This document shows, in pieces, positions 15,302-23,247 of a DNA stretch of 64,000 nucleotides. A program made the translations under genes and the position numbers. The notes under the pieces are model-generated. The model had not been told where the DNA came from. It saw only the letters and a list, made by a program, of their open reading frames with translations, and ran no database searches. The DNA comes from Flavobacteriales bacterium. Lineage in GTDB: Bacteria; Bacteroidota; Bacteroidia; Flavobacteriales_F; PHOS-HE28. The stretch lies in NCBI GenBank assembly GCA_016715995.1, contig JADJXF010000014.1:62001-126000 (forward strand), in the 5' to 3' direction. Each line of letters starts with the position of its first letter. Positions within the stretch are counted from its first letter, which is position 1.

Positions 15302-17092
15302 ATGGCAACCGAAACCAAGAAAGCCCTTCAAGGCGGCGAATTCCTGATCCGCGAAAGCGCACCGCAGGACATCTTCATTCCCGAGGAGTTCAACGAGGAG
15401 CAACGCATGATCGCGCAGACGGCGATCGACTTCCTCGCCGCGGAGGTTTGGCCCAACCTGGAGCGCATCGACCACCAGGAAGAAGGACTGATGCAGAAGA
15501 TCATGGAGAAGGCCGGTGAGCTTGGGTTGTTGGGCATTTCAATCCCCGAGGAGTACGGCGGTTTCGGCAAGGACTTCGTGACCGGCATGCTGGTGACGGA
15601 GAAGACCGGCGCCGGCCACAGCTACAGCGTGGCGATGGCGGCGCACACGGGCATCGGCACGCTGCCCACGCTCTACTACGGCAACGCGGAGCAGAAGGCC
15701 AAGTACATCCCGAAGCTGGCCATCGGCGAATGGAAAGCGTGCTACTGCCTCACCGAACCGGGCAGCGGCAGCGACGCGAACAGCGGGAAGACCAAAGCCA
15801 CGCTGACGCCCGATAGCAAGCACTACCTGCTGAACGGGCAGAAGATGTGGATCACGAACGGCGGCTTCGCAGACATTTTTACGGTGTTCGCCAAGATCGG
15901 CGACGACGAGAACCTCACGGCCTTCATCGTGGAGAAGGACTTCGGCGGCATCACGCTGAACCCCGAGGAGAAGAAGATGGGGATCAAGGGCAGCAGCACG
16001 CGCCAGGTGTTCTTCAACGACTGCAAGGTGCCGGTGGAGAACATGCTGAGCGAGCGGCAGAACGGGTTCAAGATCGCGGTGAACATCTTGAACATCGGTC
16101 GCATCAAGCTGGCCGGAGCGGCCTTGGGCGGCGCGAAGGGCGTGGTGGACATGAGCGTGAAATACGCCAACGAGCGCATCCAGTTCGGCAAACCGATCAG
16201 CGCGTTCGGTGCGATCCGCCAGAAGCTCGCCGACCAGGCGACCTACTGCTACGTGGTGGAAAGCGCGACCTACCGCTGCAGCCAGGACATGGAGCACGCG
16301 ATTGAAGCGTTGGAAGCTGCCGGTGCCGATCATGCGAAGGCCTTGCTGAAGGGCGTGGAGCAATACGCGGCCGAAGCGGCGATCCTGAAAGTGGCCGGCA
16401 GCGAATGCCTGGACTATGTGTGCGACGAGGGCGTGCAGATCTATGGCGGCATGGGCTACAGCGCCGAAAGCCCCGTGGAGCGGGCGTACCGCGACAGCCG
16501 CATCAACCGGATCTTCGAGGGAACGAACGAGATCAACCGCATGCTCACGGTGGACATGCTGCTGAAGCGCGCGATGAAAGGCCAACTGGACCTGATGGGA
16601 CCTGCGCAGGCCGTTGCTGCGGAGCTGATGGGCATCCCCGAGTTCCCCGAGCCGGATGATTCGCTGCTGGGCGACGAGAAGCGCATGGTAGCGAACTTCA
16701 AGAAGGCCGTGCTGATGGTGGCCGGTGGTGCAGCGCAGAAGTTGGGCCTCGAACTCGCGAAGCACCAGGAGACGCTGATGCACATCGCGGATATGGTGAT
16801 CGACACTTACCTCGCCGAAAGCACCTTGCTGCGCACGTTGAAGCTCGCCGACATGAAAGGCGCCGACACCGTGGCCGAGCAGATCGCCATGTGCCAGTTG
16901 TACATACACGACGCAGCGGACCGAATCCACAAGTACGCCAAGGAAGCCGTGAACAACTTCGCCGATGGCGATGAGCAACGCGCGATGCTGATGGGAGCGA
17001 AACGCTTCACCAAGGCGAGCAACCTGAACACGGCGGAGCTGCGGAAGGCGATTGCGAAGAAGATGATCGTGGAGGGGAAGTACTGCTACTGA
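15302..17092 (+). CDS. Acyl-CoA dehydrogenase
   Basis: This 596-residue flavoenzyme carries out the first, alpha-beta dehydrogenation step of beta-oxidation. The N-terminal helical domain (LGISIPEEYGGFG), the FAD-contacting CLTEPGSGSDA and MWITNGGFADIF motifs, and the C-terminal GGMGYSAESPVERAYRD followed by INRIFEGTNEI are all present; the Glu of FEGTNEI is the expected catalytic base. It has about 190 extra C-terminal residues beyond the core, as in VLCAD/ACAD9-type long-chain enzymes and the usual Bacteroidota homologue. It is the last enzyme of the split beta-oxidation locus. It is divergent from the Fic gene with about 170 bases between, so it needs its own promoter. Confidence 0.94.
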   Translation: MATETKKALQGGEFLIRESAPQDIFIPEEFNEEQRMIAQTAIDFLAAEVWPNLERIDHQEEGLMQKIMEKAGELGLLGISIPEEYGGFGKDFVTGMLVTEKTGAGHSYSVAMAAHTGIGTLPTLYYGNAEQKAKYIPKLAIGEWKACYCLTEPGSGSDANSGKTKATLTPDSKHYLLNGQKMWITNGGFADIFTVFAKIGDDENLTAFIVEKDFGGITLNPEEKKMGIKGSSTRQVFFNDCKVPVENMLSERQNGFKIAVNILNIGRIKLAGAALGGAKGVVDMSVKYANERIQFGKPISAFGAIRQKLADQATYCYVVESATYRCSQDMEHAIEALEAAGADHAKALLKGVEQYAAEAAILKVAGSECLDYVCDEGVQIYGGMGYSAESPVERAYRDSRINRIFEGTNEINRMLTVDMLLKRAMKGQLDLMGPAQAVAAELMGIPEFPEPDDSLLGDEKRMVANFKKAVLMVAGGAAQKLGLELAKHQETLMHIADMVIDTYLAESTLLRTLKLADMKGADTVAEQIAMCQLYIHDAADRIHKYAKEAVNNFADGDEQRAMLMGAKRFTKASNLNTAELRKAIAKKMIVEGKYCY

Positions 17093-17120
17093 GGCAGCGA
17101 TATCCCATAGCGGCCTGTCC

Positions 17121-17128
17121 TAGCTTCG
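17121..17128 (+). promoter_or_regulatory. -7 box four bases before the kelch gene
   Basis: TAGCTTCG ends four bases before ATG 17133. With a Bacteroidota-type start site a few bases downstream, the transcript would begin at or next to the start codon. Confidence 0.45.
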
Positions 17129-17132
17129 ACCC

Positions 17133-18344
17133 ATGAGAACGAAGCTCGCAGCCGCAGCCTTGCTCACGGCATCCTTGGGCCATGCGCAATTCGGCTGGCA
17201 GTATATCGGCGACTTCCCTGGCACACCGCGCGATGATGCCGCTGCCTTCAGTCACTACTGCAAGGTGTACGTGGGCACGGGCATGGAGGTGGGCTGGAAC
17301 CTCACCAACGACTGGTGGCAGTACGACATGGTGCAGTGGTCATGGCAGCAGGTCGCCTCGCTTCCCTCGACGCCTCGGCAGTATTGCACAGCGAAAGCCA
17401 TCGATGGCATCGGCTATCTCTTTGGCGGGTTGGACGCCAACGGCCCGTTGAATGAGCTCTGGGCATACGACACCGGTTCGGATACATGGTCGGCTAAGGC
17501 AGCTCTGCCTGGCGCAGGTCGGTATGCTTCGGTCTCCCTTGAAAGCGATGGACGGCTGTATATCTGCGGAGGCCTCGTGGCAGGCGGCGTGGCGCTTACG
17601 GAACTTTGGGAGTATGATCCCACCACTGATGCTTGGGTGCAACGCGCCGATCTTCCCGGCATCGGTCGGCACCGCGCAACAGCTATGAATCGTGGCGTAC
17701 CTCCGTACTCCCCGATGGTGATCGGGGGTGCGGATGAAGCGTACAACGCGCTCTCCGAAGTGTGGCAATACAATACCGCGGATGACTCCTGGCAACAGCT
17801 GAACAACTTGCCGGAAGGCCGATATGGATCATCCAGCTCGTTCAGCTTCGCACCCATCGTGATGGCAGGCGCTATCGACGGAAGCACATTCCGCTCCGAT
17901 GGCTACACCTACAACGGCTCGAATGATACATGGGAGGTCATCGCTGATGGATTGCCCGATGGTCGGCGCGGTGGTGTGATGGGTGAGAGCCATTGGTGCA
18001 GCGGATGGTATTTGAGCTTCTATGGACTTGGTCTTGATCAGACGCAAACTCGTCGCAACGACTGGTACTTCAGTGGATTCTGGTTCGGCCTTGGCGAGTC
18101 GGACGTTGCTTCGCTGGCTGTCCATCCGAACCCGGCCACAGATCTCATCCACCTGGGCAGTGATGCAATGACCGGCACTTACACATTGACCCTGCTCGAT
18201 GGCTTGGGGCAATCGATTCGATCCATCCCGACCTGGTCTGCATCCGAGCCATTGGTTGTGTCGCAGCTCGCGCCGGGTCCATATGTCGTGCGCTTAGCAG
18301 CGAATGGCCGCATCTGGTCATCGCGCTTCATCAAGCTCCCCTGA
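17133..18344 (+). CDS. Kelch-repeat protein with T9SS type A sorting domain
   Basis: The 403-residue protein has a signal peptide (cleaved near LGHAQ, residue about 19) and five to six kelch-type repeats between about 25 and 300 (for example YLFGGLDANGPLNELWAYD, LYICGGLVAGGVALTELWEYD, MVIGGADEAYNALSEVWQYN). The C-terminal T9SS domain (about 325-403) starts LAVHPNPATDLIHLG and ends with PYVVRLAANGRIWSSRFIKL. It should be exported by the Sec system and then sent through the type IX pore to the cell surface or medium. Kelch propellers usually bind proteins or glycans; the partner is unknown. The gene stands alone with its own -7 box. Confidence 0.88.
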   Translation: MRTKLAAAALLTASLGHAQFGWQYIGDFPGTPRDDAAAFSHYCKVYVGTGMEVGWNLTNDWWQYDMVQWSWQQVASLPSTPRQYCTAKAIDGIGYLFGGLDANGPLNELWAYDTGSDTWSAKAALPGAGRYASVSLESDGRLYICGGLVAGGVALTELWEYDPTTDAWVQRADLPGIGRHRATAMNRGVPPYSPMVIGGADEAYNALSEVWQYNTADDSWQQLNNLPEGRYGSSSSFSFAPIVMAGAIDGSTFRSDGYTYNGSNDTWEVIADGLPDGRRGGVMGESHWCSGWYLSFYGLGLDQTQTRRNDWYFSGFWFGLGESDVASLAVHPNPATDLIHLGSDAMTGTYTLTLLDGLGQSIRSIPTWSASEPLVVSQLAPGPYVVRLAANGRIWSSRFIKLP

Positions 18345-18395
18345 ACCTGACGACGGTCACCGGCATTACCTTCAGCGCACCGGAACTTCACGCCC

Positions 18396-18782
18396 ATGGA
18401 AGCGCAACTCTTCTACAAGGAACTCGGGCGATTGCTCTATGCGATCGCCGCCGCGGATGGCAAGGTGTCTGACAACGAAGTGCGCGCGCTGAAACGCATC
18501 GTATCGGAGCAGCTTGTGCCGCAGGAGGCGAGCACCGACCACTTCGGCACCGACCAGGCGTACATCACGGAATTCGAGTTCGAGGTGCTGGCTGACCGCA
18601 ATGCCACCAGCGAGGAGGCCTTCGATTCCTTCATCGCGTACATGTCGCGGCATAAGAACGATCTGGAGAAGGAGCGCAAACAGCTCATCTACCGAAGCGC
18701 TGATGCAGTGGCGAACGCCTTCCATGGGGTGGGCAAGGCTGAGCTGCCCTTGCTCATCGAGCTGCACAAGCACCTGCACTAG
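18396..18782 (+). CDS. TerB-like (tellurite-resistance family) small protein
   Basis: The 128-residue all-helical protein begins YKELGRLLYAIAAADGKVSDNEVRALKRIV, the conserved ADG.V...E...L start of TerB-like helical bundles. It continues with a second helical half (EAFDSFIAYMSRHKNDL). TerB proteins are cytoplasmic helical bundles that bind metals or nucleotides and act in stress responses, but the short solitary versions of Bacteroidota have no known task. No other ter genes are nearby. It ends about 30 bases before the threonine aldolase gene, which appears to have a separate -7 box. Confidence 0.72.
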   Translation: MEAQLFYKELGRLLYAIAAADGKVSDNEVRALKRIVSEQLVPQEASTDHFGTDQAYITEFEFEVLADRNATSEEAFDSFIAYMSRHKNDLEKERKQLIYRSADAVANAFHGVGKAELPLLIELHKHLH

Positions 18783-18800
18783 GTCACCGGTGGCGCCCGC

Positions 18801-18808
18801 TATCTTGG
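18801..18808 (+). promoter_or_regulatory. -7 box four bases before ltaE
   Basis: TATCTTGG ends four bases before the GTG start of the threonine aldolase gene at 18813, repeating the spacing seen before other genes here. Confidence 0.4.
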
Positions 18809-18812
18809 GCGC

Positions 18813-19835
18813 GTGCGCCTCATCGACCTCCGCTCCGATACCGTGACCCGGCCCTCCGAGGGCATGCGCCAGGCCATGCTGCACGCCGAGCTGGGCGATG
18901 ATGTCTTCGGCGAGGATCCCACTGTGAACTTGTTGGAGGAACGCATGGCCGCCATGTTCGGGCATGAGGCGGCCCTCTTCTGCCCCAGCGGTACCATGAC
19001 CAACCAGATCGCGATCAACGTGCATACGCGGCCTGGTGATGAGGTGCTCTGTGAGGAAGGCGCGCACGTTTACCGTTATGAGGGAGGAGGCATGATGGCC
19101 AACAGCGGCTGCAGCGTGAAGCACCTGCCCGCCGATCGCGGCCGCTTCACCTCCGAGTCGGTCATCGCAGCGGTGAACGACCGCAGCGCAGCCTACCTCG
19201 CCAACAGCAGGCTCGTGGTCGTGGAGAACACCGTGAACCGTGGCGGCGGCGCGATCTGGGACCACGCTGGGGTCGCACGGATCCGCAAGATGTGCGACGC
19301 TCACGGCCTCCTGCTGCATCTCGATGGAGCCCGCATCTTCAACGCCATGGCCGTTGATGGAATCGCGCCGACGGAATGGGGCAAGCACTTCCATTCGATC
19401 TCAGTGTGCCTGAGCAAAGGTCTCGGCGCTCCTGTAGGCAGTGTGCTCATCGGCTCGTCCGCGTTCATTCATCAGGCGCGTCGTGTTCGCAAGCGGTTCG
19501 GGGGCGGTATGCGCCAGGCGGGTGTGCTTGCCGCAGCAGGACTATTCGCGCTGGAGCACAACATCAAGCGGCTCACGGAAGACCATGCCCGAGCACGCCG
19601 CATCGGCGAAGCCCTCTCCGGCAAGGCTTGGTGCGCCCATGTGATGCCCGTTGATACGAACATCGTCATCTACGACCTCACGCACGATGCGAAGTCCCAT
19701 GTGGAGAAACTCGCCGCGTATGGCATCCGCTGCTTCGCCATCGGCCCGCGGCAGGTGCGCATGGTCACGCACCTCGACGTGGATGACGCCTCCATGGAAC
19801 AAGTGATCAACGCCCTCGAATCCATCTCCTCATGA
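18813..19835 (+). CDS. ltaE: Low-specificity L-threonine aldolase
   Basis: This 340-residue fold-type-I PLP enzyme cleaves L-threonine and L-allo-threonine to glycine and acetaldehyde. It opens with the family signature IDLRSDTVTRPSEGMRQAM and has CPSGTMTNQIA, the cofactor-contacting HLDGARIFNA, and the Schiff-base Lys202 in SVCLSKGLGAPVGSVL. Length is normal. GTG 18813 gives the canonical N-terminus. Its stop overlaps the ATG of the lipoprotein gene (ATGA), and that gene's stop in turn overlaps the histidine kinase start. A metabolic enzyme, a lipoprotein and a sensor kinase in one operon is odd, and no functional link is obvious. Confidence 0.93.
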   Translation: MRLIDLRSDTVTRPSEGMRQAMLHAELGDDVFGEDPTVNLLEERMAAMFGHEAALFCPSGTMTNQIAINVHTRPGDEVLCEEGAHVYRYEGGGMMANSGCSVKHLPADRGRFTSESVIAAVNDRSAAYLANSRLVVVENTVNRGGGAIWDHAGVARIRKMCDAHGLLLHLDGARIFNAMAVDGIAPTEWGKHFHSISVCLSKGLGAPVGSVLIGSSAFIHQARRVRKRFGGGMRQAGVLAAAGLFALEHNIKRLTEDHARARRIGEALSGKAWCAHVMPVDTNIVIYDLTHDAKSHVEKLAAYGIRCFAIGPRQVRMVTHLDVDDASMEQVINALESISS

Positions 19836-20212
19836 AGCCGCTTGTCCTGCTTCTGCTCATCCTATTCTCCGGCTGCGGCATGAACCAATACGTTTCCAAG
19901 GGCACTCACGACGGTGTGGAGGTCGCGTACCGCTGGAACCATCCGCCTGGCAAGCCGAGCGAACTCCTGCTCAGCTTGAAGAACACCACGGGCCTGGACA
20001 AGACGGTGTCTCTCGCCATCGATCTGTACTACCAGGGCCGCACCGTGGAGACACTCGAGGCCGACACCTGCATGCGCGCCGGCCAGACAATGATGGGGAA
20101 GCTCAACGGCATCTATTTCATGCCTGAACGCCTGACCACCGAGCAGATCAAGGATGGCAGCGCGCAGGTGGAGATCACGCGCACGGTCATCGTGAACGAG
20201 CCCTGCCCCTGA
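19832..20212 (+). CDS. Small lipoprotein (DUF1425-like fold possible)
   Basis: The 126-residue product has a strong lipoprotein signal: MKPLVLLLLILFSGC with Cys15. The mature domain (about 110 residues) looks like a compact beta-sandwich: VEVAYRWNHPPGKPSELLLSLKNTTGLDKTVSLAIDLYYQGR. This style, an extra-cytoplasmic domain describing a mutual-interaction beta fold, is common in Bacteroidota lipoproteins. DUF1425 (YcfL-like) is a weak possibility. It overlaps the threonine aldolase (ATGA) and the kinase (TGATG), so all three are translationally coupled. It might act on the periplasmic domain of the kinase, which is inference from position. Confidence 0.65.
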   Translation: MKPLVLLLLILFSGCGMNQYVSKGTHDGVEVAYRWNHPPGKPSELLLSLKNTTGLDKTVSLAIDLYYQGRTVETLEADTCMRAGQTMMGKLNGIYFMPERLTTEQIKDGSAQVEITRTVIVNEPCP

Positions 20213-21948
20213 TGGAACGCAAGCTCATCGACCGACTGCTGCCCGTGCTGCTGCTCATCCTGCTGCTGGTGAGCGCGGCACTGCTTGTGCGCCACGCGCG
20301 ATGGATGCGCGAACGGGATCAGGAGGTCGCATCGTTGGCACTGATGCGCGGGCACCAGATGCTCGGCATCCGCCTAGATGCAATGTTCCATGAATTCGAG
20401 GAGGACCTGCTTGAGGAAAGGGAGGCGGTCCGGGCAGGAAGTGAGGAGGCCATGTTGCTGGCGCGCTGGAATGCGTTGCTGCGCTCTCATTGGCCGCTGC
20501 TCTCCGTCCGGCTCGCTGATGAGCGCGGCAATGAGCTGGCTATGCATCGCATCGACACCTCAATCTACGTCGTGCGCACATTGGCGAACAGCTTGGATAC
20601 AGTGCCAACTGCTGTACGGTACGTAGGCGCCTCGCTCGACACATCGGCTTTCCCCTGGACCCAACTCGGCGACTACGACCCCCGGGTACGCATCTGGTTC
20701 AGCAAGGCGCTGGAGAATGACCGGGAGACGCCGGTATGGAACGTTCGGCAGTTCGGCGACACCACGGAGAAGGTCCTGCAGGTCTCCCTGCTTGCCAAGC
20801 ATGCCCGTGCTGAGGAGGCCTACCAAGTAATCATGTTCGACGTCGACCTGGACCGGGTGGATGCGCTCGACGGCCGAAGCGCCGCGATGCTCCAACATGG
20901 CTTCTCCCTGCTCACCGCCGAGGGCGTGGTGCTCTTCACCAACGCAGTGGGAAGGGAGGGGCCGATTGCCAAGGCCCTGAGGGCTGCACACTTGCGATGG
21001 ATGGAGTCCAAATCCGAGCGTATTCAGACGCTATCGGCAGGCGGTGCCGAATACATCGCCCAAGTCGACCCGCTCGCGTTGAATGGCCTGAACCTCTACG
21101 TCAATCTGGCCATGTACACCGATCCATTCGCCGATTGGTCCCGCCCCGAGCATCAATTCCGTGACATTGCCATCGGCCTGCTGATCTGCTTCGCCGTGCT
21201 GCTGCTGCTGCTCTGGTTGCGCGGGCGGCAGCGTCGCAAGGGCAACAGGCGCATGGCCCTGCAGCTGCGCCAATCAGAGCACCGGCTGGCGAAGGCCACG
21301 GGTGAGCGCGAAGTGCTGAGCCGCGAGGTTCACCATCGCGTGAAGAACAACCTGCAGGTGGTGAGCAGCCTGCTCAACCTCCAGGCCTTGTCCCTCAACG
21401 ATGAAGCCGTGCGCGAAGAGTTCCTGCGCGGCAAGCGCCGCATCGACACCATCGCGCTGGTGCATCACCGGCTCTACGATCATCCGGACCTCCGCGACAT
21501 CGACCTTCAGGTCTTCCTCACCCAACTCACCGTCTCCATCGCCGGCATGCATGCGGATCGGCGCAACACGGTGAGCATCGGCGTGAAGACCGACGGCCTG
21601 AAAGCGGACCAGGATACGGCCATCGAGCTGGGCATTATCGTGTGCGAGCTGGTGACCAATTCGTTCCAGCACGCTTTCCCGCACGCCACCGGCGGCCACG
21701 TGGAGGTGACCGTCACCCAAGTGGAGGGCGACCTGCACCGCCTAGTGGTGCGCAACAACGGGGTTGCACCCGACCAGGCCGTGCTCAGTGGCCCGGGCAA
21801 GCTGGGCTTGGAGATCGTGGAAGCATTGGCGGAGCAGCTGGACGGGAGCCTGCATGTGCATGTAGGCCCGCAGCCCACCTTCGAAGTGCGCTTCCGGATG
21901 CGGCGCCCCGCTGGGTCACCGGAGGTCGCCGATGCCGAGGGCCTGTAG
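20212..21948 (+). CDS. Membrane sensor histidine kinase (HisKA_2 type)
   Basis: The 578-residue kinase has a transmembrane segment at about 9-27, a periplasmic sensor domain of about 290 residues with a dCache-like length, and a second transmembrane segment at about 317-338. The cytoplasmic part is a HisKA_2 dimerisation domain with REVHHRVKNNLQVV (phospho-acceptor His375), followed by a HATPase domain (N-box ELGIIVCELVTNSFQHAF; G-box GPGKLGLEIVEALAEQL). There is no PAS domain and no cognate response regulator nearby. The gene is coupled to the upstream lipoprotein. It ends inside the 3' end of the convergent TolC gene, 33 bases overlapping, so the two share coding sequence at their tails. 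Confidence 0.9.
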   Translation: MERKLIDRLLPVLLLILLLVSAALLVRHARWMRERDQEVASLALMRGHQMLGIRLDAMFHEFEEDLLEEREAVRAGSEEAMLLARWNALLRSHWPLLSVRLADERGNELAMHRIDTSIYVVRTLANSLDTVPTAVRYVGASLDTSAFPWTQLGDYDPRVRIWFSKALENDRETPVWNVRQFGDTTEKVLQVSLLAKHARAEEAYQVIMFDVDLDRVDALDGRSAAMLQHGFSLLTAEGVVLFTNAVGREGPIAKALRAAHLRWMESKSERIQTLSAGGAEYIAQVDPLALNGLNLYVNLAMYTDPFADWSRPEHQFRDIAIGLLICFAVLLLLLWLRGRQRRKGNRRMALQLRQSEHRLAKATGEREVLSREVHHRVKNNLQVVSSLLNLQALSLNDEAVREEFLRGKRRIDTIALVHHRLYDHPDLRDIDLQVFLTQLTVSIAGMHADRRNTVSIGVKTDGLKADQDTAIELGIIVCELVTNSFQHAFPHATGGHVEVTVTQVEGDLHRLVVRNNGVAPDQAVLSGPGKLGLEIVEALAEQLDGSLHVHVGPQPTFEVRFRMRRPAGSPEVADAEGL

Positions 21949-23247
21949 CAAGCCGCCGCTGGCACGGAGCAACTGCAGCTCGGCCACCTTGGCTTCGAAG
22001 CCCGCCACCGCCGCCTGTCGACGCGCATTGGCCAGATCGAGTTGCGCCTGTCTGAACTGAAGGCCCGTGAGCTGCCCGCTTCGATGGAGATCACTGGTCC
22101 GCTCGAAGTTGAGCTCGGCGGTGCGGACGGCCTCCTCTTGGATCCGCCGCACAGCATGCTGGCTCCGCCAGGTGGTGTATGCGTTGCGCACATCACGCTC
22201 CACTTGGAGCCTTGCCTGCTGCTCGGCGAGCGAGGCGTTCTCCGCACGCAGGCGCGCCGCCTCCACCTGAGTACCCACGCGCCCGCCATCGAAAAGCGGT
22301 ACGCTCAGCGTGAGGCCTCCATTCAGGCCTTGGGTATAGGTGCCCAGCACGATGCCCACCTCATTGCGCTGATCGTTGATCCCATATGCGGCACTAAGGT
22401 CAAGCCGTGGCCAACGCAATGCCTTCGCAATGCGCTGATCGGCCTCGGCCGCACGGACCTGCGCAGTGGCCGAAGCGAGCTCCACATTCCCGCGCATCGC
22501 CTCTTGCACCAGCTGCTCCTCTTCGAGGCCTTGCGCGTAGGCGGCCGTTCTGGCCACGCGCAACGCAGCGGCAGGCGGCCTGCCCAGAAGCACGTTGAGG
22601 TCGCGCGCCGTGCGCTCCCGACGTTGCATGGCCAGCAGGTGCGCTGCGCTGTCCGCCTGCAGATCCACCTGCGCGTTGAGCACGTCCAGGCGCCCCGCGC
22701 CACCTAGCGCCGCCCTGCCCTCCTGCCGCGTGAAACGGTCCGCGCTGATCTCCAGGATCCGCTGCGTGATGGACACATCCTCATCGAGCGCAGCTACAGC
22801 ATGATACAAGGCGATCACCTGTGTGAGGGTGCCCTCCACCTGAGTACGTGCGCGGATATCAGCGAGCCGCGCGTTGATCTGCGCGCGCTCGAGCGCGGCG
22901 AAATTGCCCATGCCGTTGAAGAGCGTGTACGCCAGCCCCACCTGCCCGTTCAGTGCGGTGCTTTCCACGCCAGCGCGCTCCACATCGGGAATGCCCTCGG
23001 CGAAATCGATGCGCGAGTACTGGTTGCTGTAAGTCCCACGGCCGGAGGCATCGATGCGCGGCAAGAGGCCCGCGTTCCCCGCTGTGGCCTGCGCCCCCGC
23101 CACCTCGGCCTCGTTGCGCGCGATCCGGATTCCGTGCTCATTGGCAAGCGCCAGCCGCAATGCCCCGTCAAGGGTCAGCGTATCCTGAGCCGCAGCGCAT
23201 AGCGCGAGCAGCGCCGCGCTATGCGCGAGTATCCTCCAGGTTCTCAT
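21916..23247 (-). CDS. TolC-family outer-membrane efflux protein
   Basis: The 443-residue protein has a signal peptide (to about residue 20, LCAAAQ) and two homologous halves rich in long Ala/Glu/Arg heptad helices, with TLFNGMGNFAALERAQIN and LFDGGRVGTQVEAARLRAEN in the two halves. These are features of OEP/TolC trimers that form the outer-membrane duct of RND pumps. The chosen ATG 23247 gives the signal peptide and overlaps the end of the RND gene by 29 bases. It is the last gene of the tetR-adaptor-RND-TolC operon. Its 3' end overlaps the histidine kinase gene on the other strand. Confidence 0.9.
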   Translation of the reverse strand: MRTWRILAHSAALLALCAAAQDTLTLDGALRLALANEHGIRIARNEAEVAGAQATAGNAGLLPRIDASGRGTYSNQYSRIDFAEGIPDVERAGVESTALNGQVGLAYTLFNGMGNFAALERAQINARLADIRARTQVEGTLTQVIALYHAVAALDEDVSITQRILEISADRFTRQEGRAALGGAGRLDVLNAQVDLQADSAAHLLAMQRRERTARDLNVLLGRPPAAALRVARTAAYAQGLEEEQLVQEAMRGNVELASATAQVRAAEADQRIAKALRWPRLDLSAAYGINDQRNEVGIVLGTYTQGLNGGLTLSVPLFDGGRVGTQVEAARLRAENASLAEQQARLQVERDVRNAYTTWRSQHAVRRIQEEAVRTAELNFERTSDLHRSGQLTGLQFRQAQLDLANARRQAAVAGFEAKVAELQLLRASGGLLQALGIGDLR

